NCBI GenBank assembly: GCA_014058105.1 | Contig: JACGCM010002535.1 | Location: 3,968,001 to 4,032,000, forward strand | Length of the DNA stretch: 64,000 nt | Origin: Kingdonia uniflora | Lineage: Eukaryota; Streptophyta; Magnoliopsida; Ranunculales; Circaeasteraceae | Reading direction: 5' to 3' | Part shown: one piece after another, positions 11,721 to 22,134 of the stretch | How the letters are laid out: every line of letters starts with the position of its first letter | Numbering within the stretch: position 1 is the stretch's first letter | The notes under the pieces: generated by a model | Database searches by the model: none | What the model saw: only the letters and a program-made list of their open reading frames with translations | What the model was told of the DNA's origin: nothing | Made by a program: the position numbers and the translations under genes

Positions 11721-11958
11721 TGATAGACATCCTTTTACACTTCGATATGTTTTACATTCAAAAAGTGAGAATCATTCTCTATTTCTATGTATGTTGCTCT
11801 CTCCATTAATCTAATATAATTTAATATAATTTTGATACTCTGGTAAATTAAATTGGTCATTTTGTCTACTATATTATAGCATACAGTAAATACAAAATCC
11901 ATAACAAAATGATCTTGGCATGTTACTTTCTACCCCTTCTCGTTGCCTGCGTTGAAGA

Positions 11959-14933
11959 CTACTTCTTTTTCCCACCTCTGGATGAGCTACCCACATGGCT
12001 AGAAATAGTAACCCACTGAGGACAAAAATTTACAATATTTTCTTCACGTCGTGTTCGATGGAAGCGAGGTACTTGACCCTCGACATCGTTGTCATTTAAC
12101 AAATCTTCTGTAACTACCAGAATAAAACCCACAGCTCGAGCAGTTTTATTCTCCTCCTTTACAAACCAAAGATTCTCATTCTTCGTATTCTCCAAATCAA
12201 AGTCCTTACCATAGTCAATTACGTACTTTCAAAATTTGTTCTAGACTCCACTCAATTTACCGCCATAAAATGTAATAACTTCTTCCACATGAGGATCGTG
12301 CGGGTATTTAGCACCAATTTTTTTCAGTTTAGGATATAAATAATCCCTCATCTACTTATTCGAGCTATATAGCCGATCACAAGAGTTTTTTGATATACTT
12401 CTAATTTTTCTAGTTTCTCTTCTTCCTTTGTTAGCGCTATCTCCTTTACAACTCACATCGCGAGCCAAACATTTTATTCGGTATAGTGGCTTTAAGTTTT
12501 CTAAGACGTATTCAACTCATCCTCTAAACCAGTTCGCGCGCGTTTATGTTCTTTGTTTATTTTGAAAATTAATATTCTCATTGATCTCCGACCCTAAAAA
12601 AAGATCGAAGACATAGGTTCAAAAATCTACATACATTTACCCAACATTTACCCTCTCCTCAAAAAAATTCCCAAATCCACAGAAACATAATTCCAGATTC
12701 CGCACACACAATCAATCAAAATTAAACTACGATAAACAACAAGAATCCAAGAACAACACATTCAAGCAAGTAAACTTATATAATTCAAACTGCAAAAACA
12801 TATAAATCTTAGACGGGAAATACCAATATGAACTGGAAGAACCACAATCCATAACCTTCACAAACAGTTTGGGAAGATAACTCTTGTATCATTGCTCTTC
12901 AAAAATATTCAGACCACAGCAAGAAGTTTTTATCACAGATTTAGTGATGGGCTGCTTCACAAAACTTGAACATTTTCTCTCTCTATAATGGTTTTCCTCA
13001 ACAGTCATTTCTCTCTCTAATATAGACAAATTACCTTTCGGGAAAGAGAGACAAGATTTAATACTCTCTCAGTTTTTTAAATGATGGTTCCTTACAACAT
13101 GTGTCTGCCACCCTAGGTTTCTGAAAGGAGACATCATTTCCCCTTCACAACTCATTTCCATTATTTCTCTTTGGAGAAAGCACCCTGTCATCATTATAAC
13201 TTTTCACATCAGCTATTAAAATAATCTTCGCACTTTTTTTCCTCAATACAGTCTAAACACCACATAATCTGTAGACCTACTCACTCTTCTTTCCCTCAAG
13301 TTCGTACTCCTGCATTATTTCTCCTGAGATCCCCTTTTATGATGACTATTGTAGAACAAAAAATTTAAATTTTAGAATTTTCAAAACGGTTGTCCCCGAA
13401 AACAACTATCACATTCAAGCATGAGATGTACATTAATATACGGCATAAGCGACACATATAAAAAATAGTTTTATATCACGCAGTTAGATAGATATTCGTT
13501 CATAATAGATAAGTTTAATTTCATACAAGAACGAGAACAGATCTACGAACTGCCGAATACTAAAGCTACATATAACTTCTTTTATTTACTCTAATCGACC
13601 TTGGCACACTAGAAACTATATTAAGATATAGTTACATTTAAACCAACCAGGTTAATTAGATTCACCACAAGGAAATATCTCCCTACCAGTTACTCTCTCA
13701 TCCTCTTGTTCAAGCTTGCCTAGTACAATTTCCCTCACAGCACTTTCTTCAGCTCATACATCAAGAATCAGAATTCGAAAGACATCATACCATAAGTGAT
13801 GGTCTAGCTCTTCATGCCTTTCCCCCACATTCATACTTTTTAATTACAATAGCCATTTAGGTAATACCGCGTCATAGCACAACAGTTAAAAATACCACTC
13901 ACGCAGTTCAGCTACCTTAATGGCCAGTCTACCCTTTACTGCATGCTGAAGGCATTGGGAATGTGTCCTCACCATGCTAGCTATAAAAGTAATGAGCCAG
14001 AAGCTTTATGGAGAGAGAGATGAATTATACCTATGGAATAAATTCTTTATATAGCCGAAGGGCAGCAGATTTTAGGAAATCAGATCTTTGGAAAGATTTT
14101 TTTTTTTTGGGAAAATAAATCTTTGGGAAGCAAATTTTTGGGTGAAATAGTATTTCAGGAAACCATGTATATTGCATGTCAATCTAAACGCATGATTACA
14201 TGGAGGCATTATGATCCCCAAACATCAAAGTATATATTTCCCGTCCCAAGATTCCCCAGGATATGAGGAAAGAATATGTAACCAAGGGTACACGTAGCCA
14301 TTATCCAAAAAGTTTGAGTAAAGTTACTAAAGGTCAAATTATTACTTCCAATTAGGGCCATGAAGTTTTTATTGACAACTATATTCCCAAGCAATCATCA
14401 AGGAAGATTGACCCAGAAAGGTTCCACTTTTGATACTGATCATCACAGTTCGCATTCCTACGATCGCATAATGCATGTTCAAAATACTAAATTTACAAAA
14501 CTTTAGAAGTCACATACTGAAAATAGGAGTAAATAAAAGTACAGTATTATTTAAACAGTACGTAGTGCAAACAAGTCTTTTAGCCTATTTACAATCTATT
14601 AACCACACATTTGAGAACCCTTCTGACCGACAGCAGCGACAATGTTTTCTTCCTCCACAATATCTTTTACCTTGCCACAAAAGTTATCCTCGCAATCAAC
14701 CTCATCAAGAATGATGTAGTGAAACTGGTGAAGCTAGAAGTAGTCTTCACTGGCCTCTTCTGCCTCTACCATAGTTAAACCCTAAAAGGTAGGCTCTACC
14801 TGTATCGGGTTAGGCTCAGTAAGTGATTGTCAGCCAAAATAATGAGTTCTTAGTTCCTCTAGCTGGGTTAGAATTTTTGACACACATTCTTCACAGTGGT
14901 CTGAGATCTTGTTTTCATCATTACTTTTTTCAT
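11959..14933 (-). pseudogene. Antisense gene (aORF) of element A
   Basis: On the strand opposite gag-pol, a TATAAATAG box (14984-14992) is followed 59 bp later by ATG 14933 opening MKKVMMKTRSQTTVKN, similar in character to MVKTRRM that starts the antisense gene of C and D. An acidic frame follows near 14640-14770 (MVEAEEASEDYF, then CGKVKDIVEEENIVAAVG). At the far end, a frame with three stops runs from about 12540 to 11959, with MRDYLYPKLKKIGAKYP, VEEVITFYGGKLSGV and a Lys-rich end SSRGGKKK. The middle (12541-14600) shows no readable exon. No known domain was recognised in the terminal exon. Extra antisense ORFs at this position are known in Tat elements, so the placement supports the call. 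Confidence 0.5.
12541..14600. other. Internal 3' region of element A, no readable exon
   Basis: This AT-rich 2-kb stretch between the antisense-gene pieces contains no supported frame on either strand. The open frames at 14209-14394 (minus) and 14475-14714 (plus) have no recognisable content. It is expected to hold introns and lost exons of the antisense gene. Confidence 0.45.
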
Positions 14934-14983
14934 GCTTTGCAAAGAGAAGGAAGATATATTAATTTTCCCTATAACAGAAGAAG

Positions 14984-14992
14984 CTATTTATA
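14984..14992 (-). promoter_or_regulatory. TATA box of the antisense gene in element A
   Basis: TATAAATAG on the minus strand lies 59 bp before the first antisense ATG and about 165 bp inside the 3' LTR. Elements B, C, D and E have a TATA box at the same relative place. Confidence 0.55.
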
Positions 14993-15140
14993 TGCATTTG
15001 AGAAAACTAAAGGTCAAGTAAAGCGACTTATTTTTAGCAATAAACATTAAATAGCCATAACAAACTTTCTCAAGTTCTAGAGTGTAGCATGAGTGATAAA
15101 TACTTAGTCGAGCTTCTCAACCAAAACCACCAGTACTTTT

Positions 15141-15157
15141 AGGTTAGAGGGGGCAAT
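15141..15157 (+). other. Polypurine tract of element A
   Basis: AGGTTAGAGGGGGCAAT abuts the 3' LTR and is the expected plus-strand primer. GAGGGGGC is shared with the corresponding tracts of E (reverse strand, 47456-47470) and C (GGGGGCGAT). Confidence 0.8.
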
Positions 15158-15648
15158 TGTAAGGATCTACTCCCGATCTTGATCTCATGTATCAAAACAA
15201 CCTACCAAGTAGTAACTCGACCTAACAATCGTAAGAGGGCATGCTACAGTGGTGACTCATTAAGAGCTGTTACAAGAAATAGGAATAATTTATGCCATTA
15301 TACAGCTGTTATGAAGACTCATAAAAGCAATTTTGTAATGTCCATCATTAAAATAGATAGTGGTCATTAAACGGTCATAATATGAGACCTATAAATAAGA
15401 ACATATAAAGATGTATTTTCTATCAAGAAGCTCAAAGCAACACAACCCAAAATATTTATCGTAATAAGTAGCCACTCAATCAATAACATCATTGTTTCTA
15501 AATCCTTAAAAGAGGTCATGATTTTTAGCTATTCAAAGGTTTCCACGCTATATCTTATTTTCATTTGTCGTTGCTTATTTATGATCTAGTATCCTACTTA
15601 TCTTTCGTGTGAGAAACTAAGTTCGAGCTATGAATTTAGGCTTTTACA
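15158..15648 (+). repeat. 3' LTR of element A
   Basis: It runs from TGTAAGGATC to CTTTTACA, 491 bp, matching 5181-5671. The TG/CA termini are intact here. It is preceded by the polypurine tract. Confidence 0.92.
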
Positions 15649-17840
15649 ATAACCATCATTATACTAGATTTTACTTTCCTTGAAAAATGAAAACCCATAG
15701 GCAACTCATTATCTTGCAAACTGAAACATTTAATCCAATATCTTTTTCATACAAAAATTATATTCAGCTAGTAAATGTCAAACCACTTAGTCGTAGTCTC
15801 AACATGAGTAAGCCTTCTAAAAAATTGAGTATAAGGATTGTCGACATTTGCTTCACCATTACGCCAACTTGAACCTAATTTAGGTAGCTTACACATCATG
15901 TAACCACGTACGATCTAAATAAAAGAAATGATATTCATCGATAGAGGTCTAGATTTTGGTCTTTAAAGGCTTTGAAATGTTGGGTCAAAGCTAAACCCCG
16001 TTAGAGACACCCTATGGGCAACCACTACTATTATCATGTACCATATAATCTATAGGTGCATATCGTGCAGGTTGGGCGGGTTTCAAAGAGTGACCAATCT
16101 TGAACGTAACTTTGGTTGCTTTGCCAATAACCAACCCAACTTCAAGTTAATTTTTGTTTCCTGTGACAAACCCATCAATCTCCTATATCATAAATCTCAA
16201 TTTTGTCCTACGTGGTGGCAATTACCCTATATCGCAGCGTTTTCCCTCTGTGGTATGCAAATATAGCTGGGACAAATTAATTATTTAATGACAATTTCTA
16301 TATTTAAAGGTCAGTTTTGTCATAAAATTATTTACTCGTTTTATTCTTTAAGGATTCTCCTTTCCATTCTTTTTCTCTTCTGAAAGATTGAAACCCCCCA
16401 TTCTCTGTCTCAATTCTTCCATTTAGATCTCTTATCTTCCCTCTAAAACTTAACACAACATCAATGCTCTCTCTAATGGGGGGTTTACTGGAAAAAAAAT
16501 TGGCCATTAAAATTGTCAAATTTCTAATTTTACAACCTACTTTTTGTAGTCCATCATTCTTCCTCCAACAGCAGATTGCTCTCTCTCTATCTCTCTCTCT
16601 CTTTTTCTCTAAATGAAGTTAAATCAAATCTTTAATTGAAAAAATCAAATATTCTCAATTTATCCCTTTTGTTCTTTTGACCAAATTTTTTCTAACAATA
16701 TATTTTTAGATTTGATTTGGTGCACCCATTGATCATTTTTAAATATCTATATTTTTTTCGTAGGAAATATCAAAGCTTGACTATTGTTGAGATTGGGTTT
16801 GATAAGGCATGAGCAAACCTGGTAGATTTTGTATGATCAATACAAGTCTAATTTGGTACAAGAGTCTTTGGACCAATAAATTTAACTGGAGAATGTATTT
16901 ATCTTCTTCTTACTTGGTTAGAGCCTTCCTCCTTGGTTATTTTAAGACTTGATTCAAAATGGAATTGCATATATAAATTAAAAAGTTATTTTTTTTTAAT
17001 TGGGTATTTTTAGTTTTATAACTTTAGTATCAAATGGTTTTTGCTTGACAGATATCAGGTTACACATCTTCCATCTTTCAACGAGTGATATGAATTCAGG
17101 TTTTTGTCATTCATATCCCATTTCTTCTCAATTAACTTTGCAAAACCCCTCAATATACGCATTTCTCTATCAAAATCCCCCAATTCCCACTAAGTTGTTG
17201 TAAATTTGCATCCACAATTGGAGTATTCAAAAATACTTTGATTTGTTGGTTTCTTAGACGATGCTTCGTGACTAATCTTTAAGAATTAGATGTAATTTTT
17301 GCAATACCGAAAAGGTTGTAGCTTCTCCTCCTCTTTATCTAGATGTTAATTTTTTTATCTCTGTGTTAGAGGGATAGATGTGCCTCACAACCCAGCTTCG
17401 ATCAATTATAAGCTTTGGGTATATGTTTAAGGAATTTTAAATACACCCCAAAATCTTTGAAACTCACCCAGTTTAATATTAAAATGCTAACAAAAATTTC
17501 TCAAGTAGTATAGAAAAATATGCCCTCAAAATAAGAACATCACATATTTTCTTTTGATAGTTTACCATATCATATACCTTAATTAAACATGAATCACATT
17601 ATTGTATTTTGAACTAATAGGGAAACTATAAGAAATCAAGTTGTACTTTTGATCTTGGCAATAAGCACATAGTACGATATTATACATGGAAGTTATCAAT
17701 AAGCAATATTAACAATTAGAGATTGTTAAGTATTTTTTTAAATGCCAATGAAATGATAAAAGCCACAATGATCATCGTGATAGCTTAAGAGAGAAGAATG
17801 TACCAATTGAGAGAGAGAAAAAAAAAGATGGATAAAGAGA
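15649..17840. other. Non-element sequence between A and B
   Basis: No retroelement domain, LTR or convincing exon is seen. It contains a CT microsatellite (16578-16610), T-rich tracts and a short motif (17434-17465, GGGGTGTATTTAAAATT on the minus strand) that recurs near 46023. The small frames at 16036-16266, 16328-16519 and 17000-17203 carry no recognisable domain. It is the left flank into which element B inserted and may be the oldest DNA in the window. Confidence 0.45.
16578..16610 (+). repeat. CT microsatellite
   Basis: An imperfect (CT)n run, interrupted by an A and by a T run. CT-rich stretches of this kind are common in plant 5' leaders, but no gene follows here. Confidence 0.9.
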
Positions 17841-18854
17841 TGTTATCTCCGGTGTTCTTAGGACTAATATATTTTGGGCTGTTTGAAATAGACCAGATGA
17901 TTGAGGATTGATGTCCTGCAGCACTCTTGGTAGCGTACCAAGTAATGCCTAATAGTTATCCAGGAGGATCTGAAGATCAAATCCCTTAAAAAAGATGTTA
18001 ACTCACTCGAACGAGTCTTGGAGTCGTTCGAACGAGATATGAAGAAAACAAGCCAATTTTGTCTGCCTTGTTTAATAGGTTTAAATTGGCAAGTCGTTCG
18101 AACGATTGGATTCCTAAAAGACTAATTATAACCCTCTTGTTTTCTTGGCTTAAATTTACAAGTCATTCAAACGACTGGGTTCCCAGAAGATTAATTACGA
18201 CTGCCCTGATTTTTAGGCTTAATTGAGCCAGTTATTTGAATGACCCATAAGTTTGTTCGAATGACTATCATGTTTCCTTCATAGTTTAGTGCCTTTAAGG
18301 GTATAATGGTCATATTTTGTAACTAGAAACTTGTAACCCTTATAAAGGACTAAGGCTAGACAAGATGAAATCAATCCAAGTTTTATAATCTAGGCTTGGG
18401 GTTTGAAGTGGGATTCAATTGGAATTAATCCATTGAACAATTAAAGCTCTTAAAGGGAAATTTTCCCGCCAAATTGTGTTCTTCATTTAATTCTTCAATT
18501 AGGAAATTCTCTAATTTGATTATGGATTAAATAGTTACCTTCGGTTAGGCTGCTACATTAGATTTTTTGAGAAGGGAAAAGAAGGTCTCCTCAGTGAGAC
18601 CTAAGTCTTCTATTTATAGGCTTCTCCCTGCTAGGGGTCTTTACCGTAGACATGTGTTATTCCCTTTGTACCCCGGCAATATTCTCGGGTGTATAGGTTT
18701 AGGTTTGTACTTTGGAAATGTCTTAACAGCCCCTCCATTATTCTTGGGGGCTGTCCCTTAAGGCGAGCCACCTAAGAGGGTTACTCATATGTCATTCGCA
18801 GTAACACACAATTAGTTGTGCCTAATTGCAACCTTAATGAACCATGTTCCTATA
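17841..18854 (-). repeat. 3' LTR of element B, with a 571-bp insertion
   Basis: The outer parts (17841-17958 and 18530-18854) align with the 376-bp LTR at 45363-45738. Shared blocks include GATGATTGAGGATTGATGTC, TTCGGTTAGGCT (TCCGTTAGGCT in the partner) and GGGGGCTGTCC. It begins TGTTATCTCC (partner TGTAGTCCCC) and ends CTATA (partner CAACA). The insert is described separately. Confidence 0.85.
17959..18529. mobile_element. 571-bp insertion carrying TTCGAA palindromes
   Basis: It is absent from the partner LTR and flanked by an 8-bp direct repeat AATAGTTA (17951-17958 and 18530-18537). Inside are copies of the 12-bp palindrome TCGTTCGAACGA at 18024 and 18094 and decayed versions at 18163 and 18232, spaced 69-70 bp, plus related half-sites at 18006 and 18254. 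A TATAAAGG box follows at about 18340. No terminal inverted repeat or TG/CA end was found. An 8-bp duplication would fit a hAT-like transposon, while the TATA arrangement resembles an LTR. The class remains open. Confidence 0.65.
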
Positions 18855-18949
18855 TTCACGCCCACTCAGGTGATCCTTCGATAATTGGAGGAGTAGTTGA
18901 GATAAAATTTTACTTAATGAAAAGTCCTTCAAATTCGTGCCGAATAAAA

Positions 18950-19235
18950 ACTAGGCTGCTCTTGGTGGCCTGGAAATACTATTCTTGGGAAATTATGATG
19001 GATTTCTATCAGAAAAAATTGGGTTGCTCCTTGCAGCCTAGAAATTCTATACATGGAAAATTTTGATCAATTCCCACCATAGAAAAATGGGGTCGCTCTT
19101 TGCGGCCTAGAAATTCCTTACACTAATTTTTTTGATGGATTTTCCCTAAAGACAAGCTAGGTCACTATATGCGGCCTAGAAATACTATACGTGGAAAATT
19201 TTAATGGATTATCGCCAGAAGAGAACTTTGTCGCT
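18950..19235. repeat. Tandem repeat, about 67-bp unit, beside the 3' LTR of B
   Basis: About four copies of a unit containing GTCGCTCTTTGCGGCCTAG, AAATTCTATACATGG and AAAATTTTGATGGATT, starting near 18955, 19022, 19091 and 19158. Copies differ by point changes. It lies between the 3' LTR and the antisense promoter of element B. Confidence 0.8.
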
Positions 19236-19407
19236 CGTGGGGAGGCCATGGGATCTGTGTTAATGATATCTGTCGCTTATGGTTGTACTATCTTTGTCAG
19301 CACGCAACTTTCAAGATTATAATTAAGGCAAGTTTATTGGGGGTTGTGCATCATTATTGCACCATATTCAAACGAGTCTCTAGGGTACGTGGTGTGTGGA
19401 GTGAAGG

Positions 19408-19430
19408 TGACGTCATAGGTGGTATAAAAG
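19408..19430 (+). promoter_or_regulatory. Antisense promoter of element B (ACGT-core palindrome plus TATA)
   Basis: The perfect palindrome TGACGTCA (19408-19415), a known plant bZIP binding core, lies 7 bp before TATAAAAG (19423-19430). A GA-rich leader follows. It precedes the plus-strand antisense gene and lies about 550 bp inside the 3' LTR. Promoter function is inferred from motifs and from its equivalent position to the TATA boxes in A, C, D and E. Confidence 0.55.
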
Positions 19431-19916
19431 GAAGGCCATGGGCCATGGCATGCCCTTTTGTCTGTGTTACAACTATTAAGTCTAAAGGAGATAGAGAGAG
19501 AGACCTTCGATCTTTAAACTCTTCTAGAGCCTTCCATCAATTTATAGTAAAACAGGTTACTATTTTATGATTTTGCTAGCATATTTGTGATTATTGTTCC
19601 ATTGCGCCTCTGTTGACTACTATATTATGAATTTTGGTTAACTTTGAAATTGTTAGGGTTGAACTGTTCCTAACTCTTAATTTAAAATCCTGCCACTTGA
19701 AATTTTGAAAAAAACTTCTTAAATTCCCTATTTGATCCAAAAATGATAAAAACCTAAGTTGCTCGTAGACCGTAGCGCCGAGCTGCCTAGTCACTGGTAT
19801 GTTAGGTAGTTTTTGGCCTACCCTAAAGGGGAAATTTAGGCAGTACTCAGGCAATGAAACACTATTGTTTATAACATACCTAGTTATCTGAACGAGAGTG
19901 AGTTTAGGTCCAAATA

Positions 19917-22134
19917 TGTCTCGAGATGGCGAGACCAACTGGCAGGCCGTATGAGACTAACGCCATAACTAATAGATTGGCTTAGGGATCTGGCTGATAA
20001 ATTATAATCTCAGAGTTCTACGACCTAGTTTAAGGAGTCGTCTTATGAGAATATAATAAGCGAGGCTCACTACGCAAGCACTTCAACAAGTAGTTTAAGT
20101 AGAAATGACGATCATATTAATGACGAGAATTATGTTCCTTTTCTGGAAAGTATCTCCTGTACTAGAAGCACGAGTACATCCTTAAGTATGTTAATAGACG
20201 GGTCATTTGTTTGTATGATAAAGATTAGTGAATCAATTGGTAGAGAATCAAGTGTTGAGATTTAGGGGATGAACCAACTAGATTTTGTAGAAGTTTGTGA
20301 TCTAGACCATGCGTCCGGTATAGAAATTAATGAGATGTTGTATTGTAGTCATCCTAGTGATACTATGTTAGATGATGCAGTAGAGTCGAGTTGGTTTAGT
20401 GGCCGCTGCTTGGACGAGTTAGAGGCGAGGTAGCTCGTCTGTATCGGTATCTTTGGACGTGCCCAAAGGGGAGGAGCATGAATTGGTGGCCCAGCCATGT
20501 TGCTTATAAATGGAAAAGTATTGCTCATATAAAGCATCACTATGGGGTTCCAGAGTGGATTGAGGTGGAACTCTTGGATGACCTCTACGATGTTGACAAG
20601 TTAATTCATCCCAAATCGCATGAATTGTGCGGGGATGAGGCAATCTTATACCATGGGTAATTTTAAGGTGGATTGAAGTTCTCGCTAGATCTACTGACCA
20701 AAGTTGTCTAGAATATATTCTTCCAATCCCCTGGGCAGATGAATGGAAACTTCAATCGGTTCGTGAGCCACATAAATTCTATAAACGAGATGTTGCCCAG
20801 GGTAGAGTGTATAACTATGGAGGATATAAAGGTGCATTATATGCTATGTCAATGTCCTCGTAATACCAGAAAGAAAAAGGCTAAGTCGAAGGGTAGTGAC
20901 TCCTCCGTTGTTGATGATTCGGTCTATATTAAAAATAGCGGATCGAAAGATGGCGAAGCGAGTCCAAGTTCCAAGGGGAAAGGGAAGAAATGGCCTTGCC
21001 CTCCAGAGTACCACTTTTGGTATAATCTCGGCAAGCGGTCTGCATCACAAGGCAACCCTAATATGGAGGGCCATATAGGCGCAAAATTCTTAAACCTGCT
21101 GTCTAGTGGCAAGTCTTGGTACTAATATCCTTTATGAATGTATAGGCATTGGGATTAGAGTAGTCTTGGGGACTTGGTTGTAAAGTAAAATTGTTTTAAC
21201 CTGAGGTTGCCTCCTAAGAGCACTCGGTCACTGCATCCGATACCCAAGACAAATTTTATTAGACCCCTTAGGAATTATCCAAAACTATTTAACAAAATGG
21301 GTCGCAAGAAAAGACATATTTCTTGGAAGGGGAAAAATTTAACCCTGGTATCTCGATTGTTATGACTGATATTGACTCTGCTAAAAATTTTAGGGCAGAT
21401 TTATAAGCCGTGTCTTTTGGTAATAAGGAGATGAAAGCTTTGATTGTGGAAGAGATAATGAACTGAGGGATTCTTGATTTGGGTGCTATAATGAGGATAA
21501 ATAGTGGTCAAGCTGGTTGGTCTTGATAACCTATTGTTCTAAGGTTGTCCCCTACTCAGTCTGGCGATCAGGCAAAGCTGGCGCCCACGCAAGTTGTTAA
21601 GAAATAAGTGCCGAACTAAAAGCCCTACCCAGATGATATGGTTTTTCAGTCTAGATCCAGCCATTCCTGGGAATACAGAGAATGTATAAAGTACGAAGGT
21701 TACTCTGGCTAACCTGGTCTACCGTAATTGTTGTCCAGACCATATGGAGTTATATCTAAAAGAGGTACGCGATATTATGTACTTATTAATATTTTATAAA
21801 TGTATTCCCGACCTTGTCTTTTGTATGAATAATTCGCTGAAGATAATTTCTTATGCCCAACAGGCTATTCTGTATCAAATGTCAATGAAAGTAAAAGCCT
21901 ATCTGACAATGTCAGGATTGTTGAGCTAGAGAATATCTGGCGAGCCACTGAGTTTTCTTCATCTAAGTGGAAGAAGCTGCCCAAGGAGGTGGAAGACACT
22001 GAGAATAAAGCGAAGTAGGATATATGTGCTAAGAAGACGAAGCTCAACCAGACCATTGGGGAGGAGACAACCTGGATCTAAAAGATGGAGGAAAGTGCCA
22101 AAGTGGCTAATAAGGCAAGGGCAGAAAAGGTTGG
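19917..22134 (+). pseudogene. Antisense gene of element B, 5' part
   Basis: Possible starts are ATG 19917 or 19928 (MARPTGRPYETN, basic like the starts in other elements). A long frame with one stop spans 20113-20470 (acidic, with DHINDENYVPFLESIS and DDAVESSWFSGRCLDELEAR). After a frameshift, 20478-21125 carries HHYGVPEWIEVELLDDLYDVD, KFSLDLLTKVV and QMNGNFNRFVSHINSINE (20736 onward), followed by a Lys-rich tail. The last block matches the remnant at 2613-2630 and resembles the Pfam Transposase_28 type. From about 21860 a coiled coil begins (VELENIWRATEFSSSKWKK onward). It is broken at 22134 by element C and resumes at 36466. Confidence 0.6.

Larger units (their letters stand above)
5181..15648 (+). 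mobile_element. Element A: full-length Tat-lineage Ty3/gypsy LTR retrotransposon
   Basis: Two 491-bp LTRs bound a gag, protease, RT, RNase H, second RNase H and integrase order on the plus strand, followed by a 3.4-kb tail carrying an antisense gene. Flanking pentamers GTAAT (5176-5180) and ATAAC (15649-15653) agree at 3 of 5 positions, the two differences being transitions, so the target duplication is plausible but decayed. A solo LTR of another family lies in gag. Without it the element is about 9.8 kb. Stops and frameshifts in every domain make it non-autonomous today. Confidence 0.9.

Noticed and set aside
16544..16620. CT-rich tract as a 5' leader of a host gene
   Set aside because: No downstream start with a plausible coding frame on either strand.
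17000..17203. 67-codon plus-strand frame in the flank of B
   Set aside because: Low-complexity translation of AT-rich DNA, with no homologous copy or domain seen.
19591..19938. Minus-strand open frame of 115 codons next to the antisense promoter of B
   Set aside because: No recognisable domain, opposite to the antisense gene and not matched in C, D or E. Probably chance.
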